Below, one piece after another: positions 21,355-32,344 of a stretch of 64,000 nucleotides of DNA (position 1 is its first letter; each line of letters begins with the position of its first letter). Source of the DNA: Diatrype stigma (lineage: Eukaryota; Ascomycota; Sordariomycetes; Xylariales; Diatrypaceae); assembly GCA_022225965.2 (NCBI GenBank), contig JAKJXP020000020.1, positions 248,001 to 312,000 on the forward strand. Reading direction: 5' to 3'. Below the pieces are notes generated by a model, which worked only from the letters and a program-made list of their open reading frames with translations, was not told where the DNA came from and made no database searches. The position numbers and the translations under genes are program-made.

Positions 21355-23858
21355 ATCGTCTAACGGATAATAAGAAAGCGACAAGATAACAACAACCTCA
21401 CAGAACGATCGGAATGTGATAGTATTAGGTAGTTAGGTATGATTCACGATACGATGCGGGAGAGTTCGCTAGGCAATGCGAATGAACGTGGAGAACAGTT
21501 CGCTACAGTCTCGAGAGCCAGTGGTACGGATTGGAACCTGCCAACGAGAGAATAAAGGTGGGCAGAGAGTGGTCAAGACGGAGTGCGGTAGGAAATGATT
21601 GACAAGACAAGAAGGAATGGGAGTATATTAAGCCTTAAGGTTCGCGATAACCTCGTGGCTCGTGGGCAAATCGAAAATCCAAACCGGAGATCTGGTGAGT
21701 CTAGAACGCAGTTCCATAACCAACGACACGAGCGACACCAGGTTCGCTAGGACCAACTGGCGATTTTACTTGGCCCATTCCACCCTTGCTATGCATCATC
21801 CATCGATCCATCGAACATTCTTTTTTTAATTCATGGGGGTGGAGGATCGCCACCCGGTCTGAGCTTCTGAAGCAAGAAGCCGCAAACCCCTGTCACCTTG
21901 TCTCGATTTGGTCGGGTTTTTTTTGCAGCTTTTTGTTCATCAAGCTCATTTTCCTCAGGGGCGCGGGGCGTCGTCGTATTGAGCGGACGCAGCCGCAGGG
22001 GACCAGGGGAACCAAGGGGACAAACCAGGGGACAGAGCTTGAAACGCGAGTCCTAACGGCGCCCCAGGGCACCAATCATGAACCACTCAGCTCTCATTCC
22101 AAAGGCGATCGATCCGCATCTTACGTGGAGCTCGCAGGGCGAGGCTTGGCGGGACAGGGGGTTCTGCCCGGATCCCATTCTTAATGGAGAAGCTAGTAAG
22201 AGATTTTAGATCGGGTTTGGCGACGCGGGCTCCAGGACGCTTCAGGTATAAGCCTATATAACTAGAACACCGGAGCTGCACGCACACTACCTCTGTGGGC
22301 TGGGCAGGCCGTGGTGTTATTATTGTAACGCATTCGCATCTTCTGAAAACATGAGCCGGTGACGTTTCAGCCGAAGGGTGAATATCATCATCTCTTATGG
22401 TAGGTGCATATTATCGAGACATACTACGTAGTATATACTTTATCAGATTACTAAATCCGCGACTGAGCCGGGGCACTGCATCCACATGGGCAGCCTAGTC
22501 AACAGCTAGCTAGATGTCCCGTATTCATGCCACTACTTGTAGTACCGTACATAGTATGCTCATAGTATGCTTATAGTATGAGCTGTTAGCGTCAGCTTAC
22601 CGCTCAAACGTGAGTTATTCATACCCGGCAATGGTTGTGTTGGGTTTCCGGGGCTATGAGGCGGTCGAGCTGTCTCGGCATATGACATGTAGCCAGCGCG
22701 TATATTCGTAATTTGTTTGCTAGGTAATGTAGCAAGCCTAGAAAATGCAGCTTGTTCCTTTTTGGCATAAGCGTTAGGAGATGCACCTAAGATGAAGAAC
22801 GAAAATAGGATCGCGGCCGCTGAGAGCACTAGTTCGGAGGCTGTGCTACCACGCTGGGAGTCAATCTCATACGTATATGGAACCCCTGAATTTTATAGCC
22901 ATTACATAGTAACTATGTAGATACCTACCCTCCCCTCCGCCTCCACCTGCAAGCAAAACGTGGCAGAGATACTCTGGTGGTGCAATGGTTGGTAAGTGAC
23001 TATCTACATCCTTAGGATTTAGGATGAACCAAGGTTGCATGATTGGGGGCGCTCAGCGCCATAAGCACGGGACTCCCCCCACGCAACATTGCATTGATAT
23101 CACTGATCGATCCAATTTTACGGGTACGGTAACCCAGCCACGTGAGTAAGAAGTTTGATATACCCAGAAGCTTACCTTAATGACAAGGACTATAGGCAGC
23201 ATAGACTCTAGAGACGAAAGGTGACCTCGATATCCACTACACAGACAGGCTTAATACTGGCTCAGACAGCAAGACACGACGAGGTAACGGGTTCACCGCG
23301 TTGGTATGAAATGCGTGTTACACAATATGTAGCCAAGGGATTGTAAGACTGGGCGTTCGTGATACGAAATTAGTTTGGGGGAAAATCGGAAATCAAAGAC
23401 CGACAACCACAACAGTACCACAACGCTCTTCATAACCACCCTGCCTGGTGCCGCTGATGATGGGGGTTCCTGAGATGAACCTTATAACTAGCACATCATG
23501 TCAGCTCGCCTATATGTACGAGTATATGCCCTTAAACCCCTGTTCTGGAAAGGCCACAGAGCGCACTCCTCTAGCCTGATGTGAGTTCCCGTTACTAAAG
23601 ACTTGTATACGACAACCTCCCCTTTTCATGACACCGCCGCCCCCCCGAACATCCTCTCCTTCCGTGCAACCTGTGTCTTGAAGAGTTCCTTCACTAGCAT
23701 CATGTTCTCAGAAAAGAAGGGGGCTGCGCGAAGTTTGCTCTGAGTCAAGTCTAGCCTTCGATATTTATTGATGTCTGCTTGCTACTTTCGCGATCTTGGT
23801 CGTTCGAGGACTTGCTATCTTGTCTCTTTGGTTCTGGCATTCTACTGCCCCTTTGATA
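21355..23858. other. Intergenic, 2.5 kb, no firm gene
   Basis: A minus-strand frame at 22560-22829 reads LSAAAILFSFFILGASPNAYA, signal-peptide-like, and is followed by a polar stretch. It opens with GTG, not ATG, and extends upstream as PYTYEIDSQRGSTASELV without an ATG. It could be an exon or relic of a lost gene. Nothing else is supported. Confidence 0.5.
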
Positions 23859-25841
23859 TCATCCCGAAGTGCGATCCAGGTTCGACAGCCTCACCACTCG
23901 CCGCCCGCCCTCCTCTTCCTCTGTATACGAGACAAAGTACTGTTTGGCCCATTCCTGCAGGGCATCGTTGTCCTGCTCCTTCATCTTGGCCATGGCCGGG
24001 ATGTCGCCCCACAGACCCAGGACGCCGTCGAAGACCAGCCTCAGCACATCGACCTGGCGGAACGATCGGGTGCTCAGCGTACTCGACGTGTAGATGAGCA
24101 TGATCCCGGTGATGGTGGCCGCTCCTGCGAGGCTCAACAATCCCACCAGAAGGATCAGCGGGACGTACGTGATGCGGTAGAACACCTCTTCCACGCCTCC
24201 GCTGGCGTTGTAGAAGTACTCCGGTAAGTCTCGCGCGGGGTCCGCAGCCGCCACATTATACACGATCTGCTCCGCGGCCGCGGATGCGTACAAGAAGTTC
24301 TGCGCGTATGTCCCAAAGTCCAGAGGCCTGACACTGGAGCAGCTCAGCCCTTCGCACGGAACGCCTGCAGTCGCGGCAAGAGGCGGCCCCAGACCGGGGA
24401 TCACGGCCCCCGGCGCGCTGTACTCCAGCTGCCAGTCGCCTAGAAATGACGGGACGCGTCGCTTTTCGCCCTGGAATCGAGTAGCGGCGACCTCCCACGA
24501 CTGGCTTTGATTGTCCCTACTACCCGACCGGGAGTAGTTCGCATATCCGTCCTGGCGGTACAAGGCGCAGCGAACTCCCCAGGCCGTCATGATCAGCTTC
24601 GTGCGGAAGCCCGAGGACGTCATGTTGAAGGCACTTGGATGGACGTCGCCGTATCTGGAAGAGATGATATATTTGCTTTGCGTTAGGTTGAAGCTTGTCA
24701 TGTATGCAAGTACGGCTTCGCTCTTATTAGGAGCAAAGCCAACGAAGGCGTAATACTCGTTATAGGCGCTCTGGATGCTGGCTGGGACTCCAGGATATTC
24801 GGCTACCAGAAGCGTACCGCCTTTCCCTGCAGATTCCGAGGAACTTGGAGCAAGTTGGATATCCTCGCCGACAGACCACAACGCAGTTATGTGTGTGGAG
24901 AGACTACCGAACTGCACAACGGTTAGAGAAGATGGCACTGCAGGCTCACATTTGACTGTTAGGCGGTACGCGGGAAGATCGACGAGGCGAACAACCGACT
25001 GGGGAAGAGAATTCATAGAACCGGTAGTTGCATTTACGCCAACATATGCACCGCTGTAGTCCAAGTGGGAAGAGGCATCCCGAAAGTACAAGCCCGTGAG
25101 CAAAGTACTGATTTGGCCCGAGATATCCGCCTGCTGGTCTGGTGTGTATTTGTAGGTTGCGATAGGGTCCATTGCTGTAAATGCCGAGGCCTGGCTGACG
25201 ACGTTGTCACTGAGCGCCCTGAGCACGGCTACATCTGTAGAATCCCGGTCCTCGAGATATGCTTCGTAGACAATGAGGTTGCACAGAGAAGCACGCGCGA
25301 CGGCCGACAGCATGGTCAAGGCAGCAAAGAAGCAGAGCCTCCAGGTCCGGCCCCTCACGAGGTCGTACAGGTTGAAGAGGTCGAAGCTTCCCGAGGACGT
25401 GCTACTCACGGCCACCAGAGATGTCAGAGGCACGCCGCGTTCCTTGTTATTGCGAGTTCGCTCGTTCACGGCCGAGACACGAGCGCTGCTGAACCAGATG
25501 TAGTTCAACGCTGCCATCAGCAAAGGACCAAGCAGAGCACCGCATGCCACGTCGAGCGCCTTCGCTTGGCTTTGGCTCAGCATCCCGCCTATCTGCGCCC
25601 CGGCAAATGTCCCAAGCGCCCCAGGAGTCTGCGCGATCTTTGATGCCCAGAGGAAGAGGGCTATAAGGGGCAGGATGGCCGAAAGTAGGATTGCGGCAGA
25701 GAAAGCTCGCAGCGGCCAGCTCGATGCGGTGGCGGTGGTGCTGGGCCTGTCTAGTTTACCATAGACCAAAGGCTCATAAGAATTCGTCTTCCGTTGGCTA
25801 TGTCCGCCAGATTTCCGGTCCCTCATTGTCCTGGGTATCAT
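23859..25841 (-). CDS. Fungal-specific multi-span membrane protein with large ectodomain, unknown function
   Basis: Single exon, 660 residues from the ATG at 25841 (MIPRTMRDRK; a second ATG five codons later is possible). After a polar N-terminus come hydrophobic spans near 42-70 (SAAILLSAILPLIALFLWAS), 95-117 (ALDVACGALLGPLLMAALNY) and 175-200. A long hydrophilic, presumably extracellular region of about 360 residues follows, with many N-glycosylation sequons (NAT, NKS, NLT, NMT, NYS, NAS) and several Cys. A last span lies near 567-597 (PLILLVGLLSLAGAATITGIML), then a charged tail. This topology recurs in a large group of uncharacterised ascomycete proteins. I know no assigned function. It lies in a run of same-strand membrane-protein genes. 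Confidence 0.75.
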   Translation of the reverse strand: MIPRTMRDRKSGGHSQRKTNSYEPLVYGKLDRPSTTATASSWPLRAFSAAILLSAILPLIALFLWASKIAQTPGALGTFAGAQIGGMLSQSQAKALDVACGALLGPLLMAALNYIWFSSARVSAVNERTRNNKERGVPLTSLVAVSSTSSGSFDLFNLYDLVRGRTWRLCFFAALTMLSAVARASLCNLIVYEAYLEDRDSTDVAVLRALSDNVVSQASAFTAMDPIATYKYTPDQQADISGQISTLLTGLYFRDASSHLDYSGAYVGVNATTGSMNSLPQSVVRLVDLPAYRLTVKCEPAVPSSLTVVQFGSLSTHITALWSVGEDIQLAPSSSESAGKGGTLLVAEYPGVPASIQSAYNEYYAFVGFAPNKSEAVLAYMTSFNLTQSKYIISSRYGDVHPSAFNMTSSGFRTKLIMTAWGVRCALYRQDGYANYSRSGSRDNQSQSWEVAATRFQGEKRRVPSFLGDWQLEYSAPGAVIPGLGPPLAATAGVPCEGLSCSSVRPLDFGTYAQNFLYASAAAEQIVYNVAAADPARDLPEYFYNASGGVEEVFYRITYVPLILLVGLLSLAGAATITGIMLIYTSSTLSTRSFRQVDVLRLVFDGVLGLWGDIPAMAKMKEQDNDALQEWAKQYFVSYTEEEEGGRRVVRLSNLDRTSG

Positions 25842-27197
25842 CTCAATACATCCCCCCAAGTCAGGACTGTCTGGTGAGAAGCTAAGTGCCAGAGTTTTAT
25901 ATGAATGTCGAAAAATGTTGCAATGCTCACTCTTGCGGAATACGGGACTTGAAGAGTGTTTTTACCTATTTGCCTACTTAAATACCTACGATATCTCCGC
26001 CCCTCTTCACATAAGCCGTTGGTCGTGCAATGGCGGAAAGCACGAAAAGCACAGCCAATCGACTTCTCGTACCGAGCCTTATGCTATAAGCACTTATTTA
26101 TTACGGGCTTGGTGGCCATGTGGTTGGAACAGGCTGGACCTTTGTTCCATTGTGTCACCCAGGAGGTCCGATCCGGGGCCTGCCGTCCTGTATTTGGTCT
26201 TCGTCTTCTTCTCAGCTTGGGAGCTGCTATTGAGCTGCTCTCCAGCTTTCGAATATAGACTCATCGTGGGCCATTTTCTTCCGTTCGCACCTGCTGTGGC
26301 AGCCCCTTATAAGCGTATGGAATTGTTACGCAGTTCCTAGCTGGCTCGACCAGTTCACGGAGCGGACGTAGTGGGGCCCTCAGTAAATACAACATCAAGG
26401 CTATAGGGAGGTCAATAGCCTTAAGACACCAACAATGTTAATACCATCCCTTACTTACCTACGTAGTCTGTACTTGTGCGAGCACTGCCAAAGGAAGCGA
26501 AAGGTAAATAATCATAGTAGGTAGCGCGCGTTGAATTGGTTGCGTGTTGACCAGTTTTTCTTTCTGTAAAACGTCGGGCGCAAGTGGTAGCCCCTAGCTA
26601 CCTATCTATGTAGTTCTGTCTATCGCCCAATGCTGGTAATCCTATATGCTAATGCTGTTGATGCTAATGCGAGTGCTAATGCGAACGTTCAAGTTTCCCT
26701 GTCTGGTTGTTTCTTCTCGTCCATTTGTTTTTGTCCTTTTCTCTTTTTTTCTCGCCGAGCTTTGTTTGCCACAACAAAGTGAGAAGTAACGAGGTTGAAC
26801 AGGAAAGAAAAGCAAACGAGGGGAGTAAGTATAGGGGCGGCTGGTTGGCTGTGACTGCGGCCGAAGTGATAGGACTTGACTTGACTGTCGGAGCCTGGGT
26901 TTTCTCCACGACATCAAGCCAAGAAAAAAGTAAAAGAAAGCTGTGCTCGTTCATCCATCCATCCTTGGTCCCATTCCATCTTTTCCCATACATGATGTGC
27001 ACATGAAATTCAAACCCAGGCCGGCTAGATAAGAAATATCATGCTTAGCTTCCCAAACGCCAGTGTGCCTGAAACAAAAGATCCCAAATGTGCTAACATG
27101 CTATGCAGAAGTAAAAAGCAGAAACCCATATCAACAAACAGTCTTTACAGACATATACACACGCACACAACACACCACGAGCCCAAACGAAGGCTTA
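25842..27197. other. Intergenic, no gene seen
   Basis: Spacer between two minus-strand genes. Opposite-strand frames around 26640-27006 are CT/AG-rich low-complexity shadows. Confidence 0.55.
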
Positions 27198-29208
27198 TTA
27201 AACCTTGATCGGGGAAGGCCGCGCCTTGACGCGCTCCTTGACGCGGTCGTCGGAGGTGTCCTTCCGCTTCTTGAACATGCTCTTGAGGAGGCTGTCCTTC
27301 TTGGGGCGAAGGACCATGTCGATGGTGTTCTCGCGATCGCGGCTGCCGTCCTCGATGGCCTTGACGGCGTGGCGGACGGCGCCGCCCTTAGCAGCAGACC
27401 GCTCCGTCTTGCCCGTCTTATCCGTCTTGTGCGTCTTGTGGGTGCGGCGAGTGCGGTGACTGCCGGTCTCGGAGTCCTTCTCGCTCCGGCGGTCGTCGTT
27501 GCTGTCGGCCGAGCGCGGCCGGTGCGAGCTCTTGCGGGTGCGGTGGGTCTTGGTGGTCTTGGAGGTGCGGTGGGTGCGGGCGCTGCGCTCCGTCCGGGCG
27601 TCGTCGCCGCCGAACTGGCTGCGGATGGCGAACTCGGCCGTCGGGCTGATGAGCTCGAGGTCGGCGATCTCGTCCTCGCCCGGGCCGACGATGCCGCGGC
27701 GCCACGACTCGATCGAGCTCAGCTCCTCCTCGAGCACGAGCGCCTCGTCGAAGCCCTCGGCGTTGTACACGTCCTGGTCCTCCGGGTACGGGTACTGGCC
27801 CTGGTCGTCGTACTCGTACTCCTCGTCCTCGTAGATCACGTCGTCAGCGTAGTACTGCTCCTGCTCCTGCTCTTGGAAATAGTCCTCCGGGTATCCCGAC
27901 GCCTCGAATGACATGGGCTGCTGCTGCTGCTGCTGTTGAGGATAGGCAGGGAGCGCCATCCTATTGGCGGCCGTCATCGCCATATGCTCGTCCTTGATCT
28001 GCTTGACGATCTTCCAGCCGCCGAACATGACGACGGTGACGCCGACCGTCAGGCCCGCGGCGATGAGGAACTGCGGGCTCGCGAGCAGCGCGAAGACGGC
28101 GGGGCTTCCGCCCTTGAGAATCGTGAGGAAGGAGGGGGACAGCTTGCCGACGACGGCGGAGAGCTCGGCGAGTGTGAGGGCCACGGCCGCCGCGGCGTCG
28201 GGGTTCCCCTGCAGGTGATCGATGATGTGGGTCGCGGTGTGATGCGCGCAGTGGGCCTCGGTCAGTAGCTGCTCGACCTTGGCTGCCAGCTCCCGCGCCG
28301 TCTGCTCCTTCTCAATCGCCTTGGACACCGGGTCCAGGTCCGTGCGGAACTCCAAGTCGGGCGGGATGTTGCCATACGCCAAGTCCATGTCGATGGACTT
28401 GTGCTTCTGGTGCATCGGAATCGAAGGATCTGATTTTGCGCGTGATATGGCCGGGGCGGGCTCCTGATACGGCTCCTGATACGGCTCGTGACATGGCTCG
28501 TCGTATGGCTCGAGAACCTCATCTTCGTAAAAGATGGGCATCGGGACTTGTTGGTTGCCGGACGTGGGTACAAGAGTCGGGCGGCTCAACGCCATCTCCT
28601 GCCCCACGGTCTCTGCGTACGGCGACTGGTAGCCAGCGGGAGGACGCGATGGTGGTGTAGCTGAAACCTCCGTGTGCGTCTTCAGGTTGTTCTCTGTTAG
28701 GGCAGGTCTTGCCCTGCGAGGAGCCCGCGAGTATTTCGAGCCGCTACTCCGGAGGGATGATGCTTGGGAAGCAGCATCATCGTTGGTTGTTGCTGCCCGC
28801 CTCCGTTGCCATAGAGAACTGTGCTGTATGGGATCGGTATACTGCTGATACTGAGGGGCCGTGCCTGCGTCGAAGGTCTGGGCGCGTCTGACGGCTCGTT
28901 CGGCCTTTATGGAAGCTTTCTTTTCTGAGTAGCATGCTTTCGCTTCCTTGAACACGCCAAACAATTGTTTTCCCTAAAGAATCGAACGCCCAGTTGTTAG
29001 ATACAGCGTCAGGCCTCGCATTCAAATCTCGCATATAGGGGGGTTTGGTGTTTTGTTTCGTTCCCTCGCTTCATCCCAGAGAAACACTTTCACCCTTCCA
29101 CCCCTTCACGCCACATGGCGGGGAATTGTGGATCGACAGCTGACTGTTACTCACATTGCTGATAATCTTCCCCGAGGAATTCACAATCGTCACGACCTCG
29201 ACAGGCAT
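27198..29208 (-). CDS. Single-span protein with conserved-looking MPVEVV N-terminus, unknown function
   Basis: Two exons: 29155-29208 (18 codons, MPVEVVTIVNSSGKIISN) and 27198-28973, separated by a 181-nt intron with donor GTGAGT, branch CTAAC and acceptor TTTAG, giving 609 residues. The tiny first exon is easily missed: the long frame otherwise has no ATG at this end. Splicing gives ISN-GKQLFGVFKEAKACYSEK, which I recall as typical of an ascomycete-specific uncharacterised family. Residues about 171-190 repeat EPYxEP; a coiled region near 225-300 precedes one membrane span at about 311-337 (LIAAGLTVGVTVVMFGGW). Then come Gln-rich and acidic Tyr/Asp/Glu stretches, and a strongly basic tail with THRT/THKT repeats near 490-560. 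Function unknown. Confidence 0.8.
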
Positions 29209-29750
29209 CTCTGCTGAGACTGGTATCGCGTGCTACGCGATACCTCCGGGGACGTTCTGATCTTTGTTGGTGTTTTCGAATTTTGAATTCTTGAGAAACC
29301 GGATGGGAGAAGACGGGCTCGAAGAGAGAAGCGGAAGATCTAGGGACTTTCTAGGGACTTTTTAGACACAGCTGTCCAGCCACCTGCACTGCACTGCACT
29401 TTGGACCAACGGCAAGCGAGCGAGTGGTTCTGCAGCGGTGAATGATTGTGGGGTACGATCGATTCACCGACAATACGTGGGAGTGTTATGAAACTATCAA
29501 CTAGAGGGAAGAAGAAGTCCACCGTTCATAAACTTGATGACGGCGCGACCGGGTTAATAAGCATACGCATGGCTGGTGAGATGAGAAGTTCAGATGGCAA
29601 GCAAGACTAACGTTAGGCACATACGTACGAAGTATACATACGTTATATCTAGGGATGTTTACTGGGGATGTCTACTGGGGATGTCTACTATGTCTACTAG
29701 GGGATGGATGTTCGCTTCCAGGTTGGTGATTCATACCTATTCAAGGGAAT

Positions 29751-29805
29751 CTGAGTGTGAGTGTGAGCGTGAGCGTGAGAGCGAGTGAGAGCGAGAGTGA
29801 GAGCA
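29751..29805 (+). repeat. GTGAGY/GAGCGW low-complexity run
   Basis: An imperfect hexamer run of GTGAGT, GTGAGC and GAGCGA units. Confidence 0.8.
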
Positions 29806-30209
29806 AGCGAGGGCCAACCCACCCGTAGACGCTCCAGCGGATCCGATCTTTCGGCGCGATGATTCCCAGCGCCAGCCAGCGGTTCCTCGTGATTGTCAGG
29901 GCTGGTGGTGATGATTGGCTGTCTCGAGCTCACGACAACTCAACTCAGGCCTCTCTGCATCAGGCCAGCAACCTGAATAGCAGGTCCTTGCAGGTCCTTG
30001 CAAGTCCTTACAATTTCGACTTATCAGAAAGATCAATTGATTGATAGGCCGCATACGTCGCATGCTTCCGGGCCGGATAGTAGGACACGATCAGTCAGTC
30101 ATGCACTTCCATATGCACCCAAGGCCGCTCTAAGTGCGATGCAGTGTAATGTGATGGCACCCAATTCGTTACCGTACCAGCGTGCAAGCCGTACACAGCA
30201 TGGCACCCG

Positions 30210-30270
30210 TTGCTGTCCCCATCGCTGCCCCCATCGCTGCCCCCGTCGCTGTCCCCATCGCTGTCCCATT
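30210..30270 (+). repeat. Tandem repeat, 12-bp unit x5
   Basis: The unit CCCCATCGCTGT is repeated about five times with single-base changes. The length is a multiple of three, so it stays open in several frames and makes spurious ORFs on both strands. Confidence 0.85.
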
Positions 30271-30724
30271 GTTGTCTGTAGCTATCTGGGCTATGTATAG
30301 CATTGCCGCTTTGAGCGAAGCGGGATGCGGTATGGTGTCATGCATCTGCAATGCCTCCCTTTTCCCGCCCAGTTGGACCACAACGCACATGTTTTAGGCG
30401 GCCGTTTGGGAGGCCACTGTGGGTTTACTTACGCCGTGACGGGTTACGGAAGACAAATCACTGAAATCAAGGGGGCTGAGGTTGACGACGCAACTCGCTC
30501 CTTGTTCGCTGTTCGTTGTTCAACATGGTGAGGGAAGTCAGGTAGAAACCAGGCAGGCATCGGGTTGACCGGTAGACGAATTCGGACCGTAGGGCAGGGA
30601 GACAGGGAGAACGAATTTACGGTCAGCGGGCATAAATGTCGAGATCTTATAAGTGATTATTGTAATTATTATAAATAGCTATTATAAGTAATTACCCGGA
30701 TAAATATCCTAGCATCCTGGATCC

Positions 30725-32344
30725 TAGCAATCCTCGCAGGTCTTAGCCAGGATCTTTCGCGGTCCCCACTACCCCGCACTCACAAACCCCATATAATTTA
30801 TATACACTTTAAGAAACTCTTTTGGTAATTAATTCAACAAAACCATTAAAGCCGAAAAAACAATTATTACGATAATTCTAAGCGTTTATTTAATAGGCAA
30901 TACGTTAATCTCCAAAATCCCGTATATCCTTTTAACGTTTGGACATATTTTTAAAAATCTCCTAAATGCCCTTCTTATTTATCAAAAACCACCCTTCTTT
31001 TATTAACGCAACAAGCTCCTTTCAATTCGTATAAAGGTTGTTATTAACGTAAAATTTCGCATAATAAATCGAGCTTTCGATTAAATTAGTTTCGGGACTA
31101 TTATGGACTGTAATAAAAGAAATATAACTTTTGCTTTAAAGCTAGGCCTTTATTTTATAAAAGATATAATTCGAATCCTTATCCTATTATATAATCAGGT
31201 CTTTCCGGCCCAATACGAATTCTGCTAAGAACATGGCCCATTCCATTATCTCGATATATTTATCGGAAATCATCTTTTTTCGAAAGTCCTTAACCTCATA
31301 CCAAAAGAAAAATAATTTCCATTTATTCATAGCTATAAATACGAATAAATAACATACCTTTTATTCGTAATATTCGAAAGGAAATTCGTATTATTGTTGC
31401 TACTATAAACGGCTTTCTTAGCGCCGTTGTTACTTATCCATTTAAACGTTCGATTCGTTAACCGTCCATTAGGCTGCATAGTTTTCGGGCTTCTTATATA
31501 CCCAGCCCCTATTTTCATCTATAAATCCCCAGTATATTTCGTTTAATGAAACAACTTTCGCAATCCATTCGAAATCCTCCTAATATACAAGGCTTATTTC
31601 CCGTTCGGCCCGACGAATGCGTTATTATTTTATAAAACTACTAAACTTCGGCTTTTTTATTTCTTTATACCCCTTAATCCCAAAGGAATTTAAGCGGCGG
31701 CGGAAAATACGAATTAAATAATTCGGATTAACGCTAACTTTTTTTATAAGGTTTTGCAAATTCTAACGATAACTTTTATATAAATTCGGCATATAGTAAT
31801 AATAATAATTTACAAATTCGAATTAAGTCTCATCGAATTTGCGTTTTTTAATTCGAAATTAATGGCTAATAAAATCGCAAAAAACTTCGTAATGCCGCGT
31901 TTTGCTTTTGGGATTTATTTTTTCGGGCCCCTTTTTTTCGGAAAAGGCATAATTAAGGATTTTATTAAATAATATGTCCCTTCCGAACGATTCCGATACG
32001 TTAAACAGCTTATAAATATAAGCATTCGAAACGTTACAATTAAAGGCATCATTAAAAGCTTTAGCACCTTATATAGCAACTGCTCGCCATTAATTTCTAA
32101 GATTCATATCGCTTATAAATAAAACCACCAAAAAAAATCGCAGAAATTCCAGGAAAGCTACATCTTACTTCTTACCTTCTGCTCTATATGGGCATTTAAG
32201 GAATTATTATCATCGGCAATATAATCGCTACGCAAATAAAGGGTAAAGTTATCGTATATTTCGCAATTAAAAAGCGTACTAATAAGTGGCCTATATTAGA
32301 TAAGGACCGCAAAAAATCCTGGCCAAAACCTGCCTCGATAAGTA
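30725..32344 (-). mobile_element. RIP-degraded Tc1/mariner-type DNA transposon
   Basis: An AT-rich block bounded by inverted repeats at 30736-30765 and 32304-32333. These 30-bp arms match at 26 positions and all four differences are C/T or A/G transitions, as RIP would leave (left arm GCAGGTCTTAGCCAGGATC, right arm reverse-complemented GCAGGTTTTGGCCAGGATT). TA dinucleotides lie at equal distances outside both arms (30725-30726 and 32343-32344), compatible with the TA target of this superfamily, although the nine bases between TA and arm match poorly. The size of about 1.6 kb fits. The minus strand holds a degraded DDE transposase. Inverted repeats are seen; exact ends are tentative. Confidence 0.75.
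31040..31600 (-). pseudogene. Tc1/mariner DDE transposase remnant
   Basis: Reading the minus strand through stops gives fragments in transposase order: FEWIAKVV...NE and GWVYKKPEN (about 31480-31570, the region of the first catalytic Asp), then DLII-stop-QDKDSNYISYKIKA (about 31140-31205, second catalytic Asp context QDN..), then HNSPETNLIE (31075-31105, the family's YSPDLNPIE with the third acidic residue). Stop codons fall where Trp, Gln and Arg are expected. Identified by residual motifs only; it cannot encode an active enzyme. Confidence 0.7.

Larger units (their letters stand above)
29209..30724. other. Intergenic, no gene seen; low-complexity repeats
   Basis: Promoter side of the 609-residue protein gene. 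It holds the GTGAGC-type run at 29751-29805 and the 12-bp array at 30210-30270. From about 30640 it grades into AT-rich sequence at the edge of the mariner element. Confidence 0.55.

Noticed and set aside
22560..22829. Signal-peptide-like 89-codon frame on the minus strand
   Set aside because: It opens with GTG; the frame continues upstream without an ATG, and no convincing first exon was found. Kept only as a remark.
30169..30397. Frames made of repeated Ala/Pro/Val or Gly/Thr/Ala on both strands
   Set aside because: Produced by the 12-bp tandem repeat at 30210-30270, not by a gene.
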